Of a DNA stretch of 64,000 bases, positions 57,101-61,976 are shown one piece after another; positions within the stretch are counted from its first letter, which is position 1, and every line of letters begins with the position of its first letter. The DNA lies in assembly GCA_037976565.1 (NCBI GenBank), contig CP137670.1, positions 19,145,744 through 19,209,743 of the forward strand, read 5' to 3'. A model generated the notes under the pieces. That model had not been told where the DNA came from. It searched no databases and was given only the letters and a program-made list of their open reading frames with translations. Both the position numbers and the translations under genes were made by a program. Source of the DNA: Mesocentrotus franciscanus. Taxonomy: Eukaryota > Echinodermata > Echinoidea > Camarodonta > Strongylocentrotidae.

Positions 57101-57333
57101 TGGTCGTGGTTTTCCTCAAAATCTCCTAAAACCCGTTGCGCAGTTATTTCCTGATCCAAGAGAAAATTTCCAACAACTGCAAAATATTCCTCTTCCGAGC
57201 CTCCGTCGTGGTCATGGTCGTGGCTCTGTCGTCGATGTCGGCGAAGCACCTCTTCCGAAGAAGACAACGAAAGAGATTGGAGGAAAAGTAGGACAAGTAT
57301 GCCCACGACACTAAAACGCGATGACACCGCCAT
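40587..57333 (-). CDS. ZIP4/ZIP12-like zinc importer (SLC39A4/12-like), 12 coding exons, one frame error
   Basis: Exons (minus strand): 57333-57013, 51933-51643, 50955-50748, 49715-49477, 47983-47812, 47055-46886, 46029-45877, 44782-44672, 43309-43267, 41845-41695, 41188-41001, 40721-40587. All introns are GT-AG and in phase. With one base discounted in exon 10 the protein is about 726 residues (human ZIP4 is about 650, ZIP12 about 690). A signal peptide (LLFLQSLSLSS) precedes a large ectodomain with paired Cys and a His/Asp-rich stretch. Eight membrane segments follow, with the LIV-1 signatures ALHNFGDGLAIGAAF (585-597 region) and CHELPHELGD (612-621). Loop 3-4 is short (CCQHSHS). The C-terminus ALYEDAISIAL resembles ZIP4 (SLYEDDITF). 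The family imports zinc into the cytosol at the plasma membrane. I cannot decide between ZIP4 and ZIP12 orthology, so no symbol is given. Confidence 0.93.
40755..40850. repeat. (CAA)n/(AAT)n microsatellite beside exon 12
   Basis: About 45 bp of CAA then AAT repeats, beginning some 20-30 bp upstream of the exon 12 acceptor in the gene. On the transcribed strand this reads (TTG)n/(ATT)n and may serve as part of the pyrimidine-rich region. Confidence 0.85.
41001..41188 (-). CDS. Zinc importer exon 11 (TM5 end to TM7)
   Basis: Acceptor TTTGCAG, donor GTAAGT, phase 0 end. Encodes GDLAVLLNRGMPLAPAVF, LLSACTCFIGLWVGIPLA (TM6) and WIFAATAGTFLYVGLVHM (TM7). Confidence 0.93.
41695..41845 (-). CDS. Zinc importer exon 10 (TM4-TM5 metal site) with a frame error
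   Basis: Acceptor TTCTAAAG, donor GTAAGT. Encodes VPFMIVMGDALHNFGDGLAI and GAAFTLGIG, then changes frame at GGCGGG (plus CCCGCC, 41745-41750) and resumes as GLSTTIAVFCHELPHEL. The exon is 151 nt, one more than phase allows (or two fewer). Read as given, it ends at a TGA at the exon 11 start (41187-41185). Confidence 0.9.
42540..42640. repeat. AAT/GAT microsatellite
   Basis: Interrupted (AAT)n with GAT and ACT, in intron 9 of the zinc importer (43266-41846). The rest of that intron is AT-rich with no recognised element. Confidence 0.75.
43267..43309 (-). CDS. Zinc importer exon 9 (43-nt small exon)
   Basis: Flanked by CTTCACAG and GTAAAA. Encodes TDSENGDGKSYCLQ. The last base G joins exon 10 (GT TGT) in frame; without this exon the phase is lost. 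Confidence 0.75.
44302..44586 (-). mobile_element. Short hAT-like non-autonomous element with 8-bp duplication
   Basis: GTCCACGC occurs at 44302-44309 and 44579-44586. The 269 bp between them begins CAGTCCAGGGGAGGAGGG and ends GCTGGATCCGCCCCTG, whose complement CAGGGGCGGATCCAGC is a familiar hAT-type terminus. It is G/C-homopolymer rich and has no transposase. Intron 8 of the zinc importer. Confidence 0.7.
44672..44782 (-). CDS. Zinc importer exon 8 (loop TM3-TM4)
   Basis: Acceptor CTACCATCAG, donor GTAAGA, 37 codons, phase 0. Encodes CCQHSHSNGETSINMQAK and a Ser-rich stretch. The loop is much shorter and less His-rich than in most LIV-1 proteins. Low conservation, but phase and splice sites are good. 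Confidence 0.75.
44826..45120 (+). mobile_element. tRNA-derived SINE, second family
   Basis: Head GGTGTGTTGGCTCAGTCAGT with AGAGCGTCCGCCTCACAACC, B box GGTTCGAACCCC and stem remnant CCGGCCGCGTC. The body includes GAGTCGCTGCTACCTTG and TGCCGGGCTCACGATC. It ends in a pure ATT repeat (45079-45120). The head is close to an intact tRNA, but the acceptor stem does not pair and a body follows. Confidence 0.8.
45150..45660. repeat. GA-rich then TTC-rich simple-sequence zone
   Basis: (GA)n with GT runs at 45175-45420 and an almost pure (TTC)n at 45540-45655. 45421-45535 looks unique but non-coding. Arg-rich and Ser/Leu-rich frames are artefacts. Confidence 0.85.
45675..45855. repeat. Inverted (TAG)n/(CTA)n microsatellite
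   Basis: GTA/TAG repeats at 45680-45700 and about 45765-45793 are followed at once by TAC/CTA repeats (45797-45848). The tract is self-complementary and could form a long hairpin. It ends about 20 bp from the exon 7 donor (45876). Confidence 0.85.
45877..46029 (-). CDS. Zinc importer exon 7 (TM3)
   Basis: Acceptor TCATTTAG, donor GTAAGT, 51 codons. Encodes AVGLHAHDSSGHDHTVHG, a His-rich loop, then VVEIAIYAFFLVERV (TM3). Confidence 0.92.
46090..46380 (+). repeat. LINE 3'-UTR-like end
   Basis: TTTAATTGTACAGACAGGGT, TTGAAGGGGCTACCCTGTTT and the terminal (AAAT)n at 46360-46378 have the form of a CR1/L2-type LINE 3' end. No open reading frame is attached. Intron 6 of the zinc importer. Confidence 0.5.
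46886..47055 (-). CDS. Zinc importer exon 6 (TM1 and TM2)
   Basis: Acceptor TTTTTTCAG, donor GTGATA. Encodes SNLAVLIISLLAVLGAAFIP (TM1) and MMALAVATLTGDALLHLLPQ (TM2). The TGDALLHLLP motif is typical of the LIV-1 subfamily. Confidence 0.93.
47812..47983 (-). CDS. Zinc importer exon 5 (PAL-motif domain)
   Basis: Acceptor CTATCCATCAG, donor GTAAGT, phase 1 end. Encodes TCYTGEELLDIYGIDHEAG, then MLPSLIHQILSGVC. The dimer-interface PAL motif of LIV-1 ectodomains reads PSL here. Confidence 0.9.
48035..48310. repeat. Inverted (CTA)n/(TAG)n microsatellite, second locus
   Basis: ACT/CTA repeats at 48041-48080, TAG repeats at 48116-48160 and CTA again at 48190-48215. Self-complementary, immediately upstream of exon 5 in gene orientation. 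Confidence 0.85.
49003..49288. mobile_element. MITE with AGGGACTGTAGCATG ends
   Basis: AGGGACTGTAGCATGACGAG at the left and GCCATGCTACACTCCCTGT at the right are inverted with one or two mismatches. The interior is unusually GC-rich (CGCGAACGCTAGCGCGCGCT) for this window. Non-coding, intron 4 of the zinc importer. Confidence 0.65.
49477..49715 (-). CDS. Zinc importer exon 4 (His/Asp-rich segment)
   Basis: Acceptor TATTTTAG, donor GTAAGT, phase 0 end. Encodes FEHLLSELGIGG and then a stretch of alternating His, Asp, Glu and Arg (DEHDDHEDEGEDD, HDDHDHRRRRH, DHDHESHNE). This corresponds in position to the metal-binding linker of ZIP4-type ectodomains. Confidence 0.9.
49780..50060. repeat. AAT/GAT microsatellite beside exon 4
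   Basis: Interrupted (AAT)/(GAT)n up to about 50040, then A and T runs at 50075-50096. Intron 3 of the zinc importer. Confidence 0.75.
50225..50350 (-). mobile_element. SINE fragment, minus orientation
   Basis: The minus strand reads GAGGGTTCGAATACCTGGTT (B box), CTTGGAAGACATTTATCAAT and TCTCCACTCAGGTGTAAG, the shared tRNA-SINE body. The A box is not recognisable. Confidence 0.55.
50640..50735 (+). repeat. LINE 3'-tail-like sequence
   Basis: GTTGTAAACATGCAGTAATC continues into (AATC) repeats just outside the exon 3 donor. Form as in other LINE tails of this window. Confidence 0.35.
50748..50955 (-). CDS. Zinc importer exon 3 (ectodomain)
   Basis: Acceptor ATCATAG, donor GTAAGC, phase 1 end. 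Encodes CFDVESVFTATVDDHEAG, VVSNLLNGYC and LPSPEDFVDAIF. The LPSPxxFVDxxF block is a recognisable ZIP4/ZIP12 ectodomain motif. Confidence 0.9.
51105..51270. repeat. Dispersed repeat shared (inverted) with 27690-27880
   Basis: GGGGACCTAGTGAGGAGGTA, CTGTGTAATTAATGAATGGA, TGCATTACTTTTGTAATGTC and AAGAACAACCTTTGC match the complement of the 27.7-kb copy. Intron 2 of the zinc importer. Confidence 0.55.
51643..51933 (-). CDS. Zinc importer exon 2 (ectodomain)
   Basis: Acceptor TTTCGCAG before TGC TCC GAC. Encodes DDFVTDLFTALNVDPAYGF and LYATFGLEALCAAGPGG, then an acidic stretch. The donor ACG|GTAATA keeps phase 0 to exon 3; the nearer ATGA|GTGAAA would not. This exon end is the least certain in the gene. 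Confidence 0.78.
52816..52986 (-). mobile_element. SINE with tRNA-like head, copy 2
   Basis: The minus strand has head ATGAGTTGGTCCACCAATGA, GATCAGCTCCCTGACATCG and a degenerate B box, then the common tail (GTCACGTCTTTCGAATGA, CAGACATAAATAATCATATG). The head matches 10528-10730, not the 7SL-like type. Confidence 0.65.
52985..53645 (+). pseudogene. 5'-truncated LINE: C-terminal ORF end, 3' UTR and (TTGAAC)n tail
   Basis: An open frame at 52990-53295 encodes RAHSKPIFYKLKLLNVFDIC, FMYLCRNESLPCALL and KKSIYFDGPKIWNSIPLNIK. This is the typical end of CR1/jockey-group reverse-transcriptase proteins (LFKKLKILKI..., GPKLWNSLP). About 300 bp of 3' UTR follow, then AATAAATGAAC and four TTGAAC units. 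It is severely 5' truncated. Zinc importer intron 1. Confidence 0.8.
53935..54100. repeat. AAT/GAT microsatellite and A runs
   Basis: Interrupted (AAT)/(GAT)n followed by two A runs, between the LINE fragment and the foldback element. Confidence 0.75.
54849..55016 (-). mobile_element. SINE with 7SL/Alu-like head, copy 3, nested
   Basis: The minus strand reads GGCGTTGTGGCGTGCGCCTG, TAATCCAGCTAACAGTGGAA, CCGAGGACGCAGGTTCGAAA and the common tail, ending in an ACAC repeat. It sits inside the left part of the 2.0-kb foldback element, so it inserted later. Confidence 0.78.
55235..56115. repeat. Minisatellite, about 36-bp subunits in roughly 100-bp higher-order units
   Basis: The core AACAAAGAATAACATAAG recurs more than 20 times. 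It alternates with GAGAAGGTGATAGAAGGAAG and GAAAGTGATAGAATGATAAA spacers. Long minus-strand frames rich in SYVILCF and LMLFFV motifs exist in all three phases, only because the unit lacks stops. Core of the foldback element. Confidence 0.9.
57013..57333 (-). CDS. Zinc importer exon 1 (signal peptide)
   Basis: ATG at 57333 in a strong context (ACTATGG). The frame is open upstream but has no earlier ATG. Encodes VVGILVLLFLQSLSLSS (signal peptide), then RRHRRQSHDHDHDGG, a basic/His-rich patch, then the first ectodomain module (ENHDQNITSTQV, VGCENRVNNCSQ). Donor GTTAGT, phase 0. Confidence 0.88.
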
Positions 57334-57404
57334 AGTTGTTCTCTCCTCTGGTTCGCTCAAAGTCTTCCAGTGTAATAAATGGATACGGTAATGTACGTGC
57401 GCCG

Positions 57405-57435
57405 GTGTGCAAAAACAACTTGCGGTCTGTGTGCA
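57405..57435 (-). promoter_or_regulatory. Two metal-response-element-like cores upstream of the zinc importer
   Basis: The minus strand has TGCACAC at 57411-57405 and again at 57435-57429, both fitting the MTF-1 core TGCRCNC, 72-102 bp upstream of the ATG. Metal control of zinc transporter genes by MTF-1 is known in animals. Whether these cores work is untested; short cores occur by chance. Confidence 0.35.
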
Positions 57436-59584
57436 AAGCCAACGTGAGTTAATTGCTGCGGGGAAAAGACCTTCGTCTTTGCATGCGCCACTGATCTCAT
57501 TCTGCTTTGAATCCTCAATATGTAGTCCTATTGTTCATTTACCCGTCTTTTGTTAAGGTAGTCTATTCGAATTCTATTCCTGTGGCAGATATCGGGGTAA
57601 CGTACACATCTCTGATATTTCTTGCGTGCAATGTACAGTCTGAATCACACTAGTAATACCAGAGTAGGCCCAGACCGTACGCGGGGGAACTTTTTTTACT
57701 TGCACCACCACACCTTTTAGTTATTGGATATTAGGAGGACACTTTTGCAGCCACACCCTAGTCACGGCGCAAAGGCACCGCACAAAGTACGAAGATATAC
57801 TCTATTTAAGAGGCCGGTGGTCAACTGGAAGAAGAAGAAGAAGCAGCCACAGGCTGAAACAAATTGAATTTACAAAATAATTATATGTCAAGAAATATAT
57901 TAAGCTACAATACATTGAATATTGGTTCGATAAAAGACAGTAATGTGTAGAGTAATATACAAAATATGAATGATATTGCACGCACACACAAAATCAACAA
58001 GGAAATGGAGAAAGACGGGGAAATGAAAGTGCATGCAGACGAGATAAAGCTTGAAATAAAGGAATAGGAAGACATTAATGTAGGTGAAGTAATCGAAATA
58101 ATGTTCACGGAACATTTGCACTTTATATTTACACAGGTACCGGTATATGAGAGCTAAAATAGTCAGTTGTTCAATATTCAAATTCATTGACAGTAGATTT
58201 ACTTTAATAAGGTTAAGAGATATGTTTCGACATGCACTGCAATTTAGAATAGCAACATAATTTCAACCAACGATGAGAGATATTATTTAAAATACGAAAA
58301 CCATGTAAGAAAATAAATACAATTGTTGAAATAATGATAATTATTGCAATTTATGAGCTATATATTCATCCAGCGTTTGATATAAATGATATCGAAAACA
58401 CATCCGACTTCTGGCTGTATATGCATGAATAAATACACACAGTACAGTAACAGAAAACGGATTTGATTTGACAGCATGCTTAAATAATACATTGGTATAT
58501 TTGCATAGCTTCCCGATATTAGGTTAAGCGGCAATGAAAACTTTCCTCCATCACATTTGAGATTTTTTGTTAGGCTTATGTGACAATCATTCATTTACGT
58601 TAACGCTGTTATTACCTTGCTTTATTTACTGTTTCTATGATGTAATCAGTGTGTAAAGTAAGTCTGGATTAATAAAAAATCGTAAAGAGAGCAACTGTCC
58701 GATCTTATTCCTGTAAATTACCAGTCTGACGATAAGTTAGATTCTGGTGAAAGGAATACGTATCACAGGAAAATAATCAGGTGATTCAAGAGTAAATATA
58801 GTGTACATAAATTTAATTAAGAGCCATCTGCTCAATAATGTACACAAGTATATGACATAGCAGATGATTTGGATTCAATATGAAATAGAGTAGATCATGT
58901 CATTGTATATATCGTTATATCATCATAACATATCATTATACAGTGCTTCCCAGAAACAAGTGAAACGCTCTCGGCGGTCTCGCCTGCATTACGCAATTCG
59001 GCATTACGCAATTCGATATGATGAAAAATTGAGGTTGGGACATTATTTTTATAGGCAGGGTGGCCCATTTGCAGACCCCCGAAAATGAAATCCTCTGAAT
59101 ATAATAAGCATTTTGAAGTGAATATTGATTATGAATCATCAGAATAATGATTTACTGTATCATAAGAATACAATATAATGAGATTTAGTGTATGGGTAAG
59201 ACTATAAATGTTTCAATGCTTGTCAGTAATTTACAAATAAAGTTATCTAATAAACTTTTTAAGAAAAGAGGATTTTTCAGCACTTTGTGTAAAAACAATT
59301 GGAAGGTAGAGCCCATCTACATCACATCACGTCTCATTAGCATAATGAGAACATTATTATGAGATATACTCCAATATATATTATCCAAACATCAATATTG
59401 TCACCTAGCTGTAACTGATCATGTACATACTAGGCCTGGGATCGAATACTAAAATTACTATTAGAATATTCATGGGAAAGTACTCGAATGATTCGAATAT
59501 TTACTTTCATGAAATATGAACAAATAACAACAATTTATTTATTAATTCTCATATTAAATTTTGAGAACATAATCCAAGTCTACT

Positions 59585-60270
59585 GACCTAAAATGACCTT
59601 TGACCTTGACTTTGTGACCTGGAATTTGTGTCACATGATTTGTGATACTTGATAGCCCTTGGGTACAAGTTTCATGGAATTTGAACAAACACTTTTGAAA
59701 TTATGCTAAAATTTCAAAATCTTGATGTTGATGCCACAACAAAGTCTAAGTTTCCAGACCTGAAATGACATTTGACCTTTACTTTGTCACCTAAAAGACT
59801 AATAACATGATTGGTGATACTTGATAACCCTTATGTTCAAGTTTCATGGAATAGGAATGTATACTTTCAAAATTATGATAACAATTAAAAAATCTTAGCC
59901 TGATGCCACAACATAGTTAAGTTTGTTGACCTGAAATGACCTTTGACCTTGACCTAGTGGGCTGAAATTCTACTCACATGATTGGGGATACTTGATAACC
60001 CTTTAGTCTAAGTTTCATTGAATAAGAACTTATACTTTCAAAATTATATTACAAATTCAAAAACTTAACCTCAGGTTAAGTTTTTGATGATGATGCCACA
60101 ACATAGTCTAAGTTTGTTGACCTGAAATGACCTTTGACCTTGACTTTGTGACCTGAAATTCTCCTCACATGATTGGGGATACTTGATAACCCTTTAGTCC
60201 AAGTTTCATTTAATAGGACCTTATACTTTCAAAATTATATTAACAATTCAAAAACTTAACCTTAGGTTAA
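59585..60270 (+). repeat. Tandem satellite, four units of about 171-191 bp with DR1 motifs
   Basis: Each unit has CTGAAATGACCTTTGACCTT, ATGATTGGGGATACTTGATA, AACCCTT, AAGTTTCAT, TACTTTCAAAATTAT and GATGCCACAACA. TGACC(A)TTTGACCT is at 59594, 59766, 59937 and 60128. The last units carry AACTTAACCT...AGGTTAAGTTTT hairpins. Non-coding. Confidence 0.88.
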
Positions 60271-60283
60271 GTTTTGATGTTGA

Positions 60284-60352
60284 CGCCGCCGCCGCCGCCG
60301 CCGCCGCCGGAAAAGCGGCGCCTATGTCTCGCTTTTTGCTACGCAGGCGAGA
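60284..60352 (+). repeat. (GCC)n run and GTCTCGC hairpin ending the satellite
   Basis: Nine GCC units (60284-60309), then AAAAGCGGCGCC and the stem-loop GTCTCGCTTTTTGCTACGCA GGCGAGAC. Related text (GGTCTCGCCTGCATTACGC) occurs inverted at about 58976-58996, so the two may be ends of one element. Confidence 0.7.
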
Positions 60353-61612
60353 CAAAAAAACGAAACCGAGAATTATCGATGTTTTATCATAACTTAACCA
60401 CAATTATAATTAATATATGACACATATTTGTAAAGCTTAGATCCCCTTCTTTCATTTGATGCAACTCATATGATGCATATTTCACGCATGAGTGATTAAA
60501 AACAATTTGAAGAAAGGGTACCCAAAAGTCATTTGGCGAACGGTATCTGAATTTCAAAGAGAAAATCACATTTCTAGAAAAGTTCATTTTCTGCCCTTTC
60601 ATATGACACCTCAATCAAGAAAAATGAGCCAGGAATAACAAAGTTCTGTTGGTTTAAAGTATTGCTTGCATTTCCATGATTTTAGTAAACGAATTCGTTT
60701 GCACTGGCTGTCTGCCGTATAGCAACAGAGTTGACAAAAGACTTAATTCTGTTTTGTTGACGATCAGCCATGCACAAAGAAGAAGAAAGACTGCTAACGT
60801 TTCAATTTCACAGATAGGACCTACGTGACATATTCATAATTCCTGCAAAGTTCTACAGAATTTGATGTTGGCTGCAAACGGGAATCGCTACCTTTAACAG
60901 TTTTTATTTATTTATTTCTTCTTCTTGTTTGTTGTTGGGGGATATGGGCGAACGGCCGTTTCACCCATCTGTCCATATATAGGCTACAAGATAACTACTT
61001 GGCAGTTCAGAAAATATACAAACAAACAAAATAGAAATAAAACAATAAAAACAAAAGTAAACAAAAGTAAACAAACAAAGTAACACACTCAAAAATAAAC
61101 AAAACAAAAATGAACAAGCCAAAAAGAAACAAAAACTCTTCTTTATCATAATAAGGGAATTATTGGCTCACTCGGGTAAAAATCGCTGTTAAATTCGTTA
61201 CCAAAATTTAACATTTTCTCACGTTCTTTACTGAAAAAAGAACAAAAAGTATGCAATCATGCATTTGTCTAGAAAGGGGCTAACTTTTTGTTAATGAATA
61301 CCAACAGTACGAGAATACACCCGGCGGTGGCCTGTACTTATAGCGAAGAAGAAGCATTATGAAGGAGTGAGTTTGCAAGTTATTGCTGCTATAATGCTCA
61401 GTCGAATCGACGTCAATTGTTGTCTAAAGTGCGCGTGAAGGAAGGATACAGATTTTTCTTGAACATCTTATATATAGAGAAATCTTATTTTACGCGTTCT
61501 TGTTGTGATAAATATGTATTTATTCATGTGCTGGTGTTTTAAATCATTTCTATACAGATCCATTTTACTGCTACACATGGTTTGGTGATGGTGCATATTA
61601 TGCGTGAATGAA

Positions 61613-61745
61613 TCCGATGACCGGGGTAATAATATCTGTAAAGCGTTTAGAGACGGCATTTCGTATGAACCGCTATATAAATCCAGTTTATTATTATCAT
61701 TATTACTATTATTATCACTATTATTATTATCATCATTATTGATAT
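61613..61745 (+). mobile_element. SINE 3' end
   Basis: ATCCGATGACCGGGGTAATA, TCTGTAAAGCGTTTAGAGAC and CCGCTATATAAATCCAG lead into an ATT/ATC repeat, as at the 3' end of 37298-37665. The head is missing. Confidence 0.6.
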
Positions 61746-61976
61746 AAAATAACGCCCCCATTTTGTTATATTGAACACCGAAGCATGCAATATTTAATTA
61801 AGGTCAAAATGTGTACAATCATTCAAAATTTATTTTGCTTTTCTTTTCTTTTTCGTCGCAAATATTATTTATCAGCGGCGACCAGTTGGCGTTCTTGTTT
61901 TTGTACTCAAAAAGTGTGTTAATTTTCTGTTTTTGTACGTTCACGTTTCGCCTTGTTCTTCGTTATCCTCGTCAAT

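Larger units (their letters stand above)
57334..61976. other. Region upstream of the zinc importer up to the LINE
   Basis: No coding exons supported. 57334-58960 is AT-rich with a (GAA) run at 57830-57842. 58968-60355 holds the satellite described separately. 60360-61600 shows nothing recognisable except A/C-rich simple sequence at 61010-61130. A SINE 3' end sits at 61613-61745. Confidence 0.5.
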
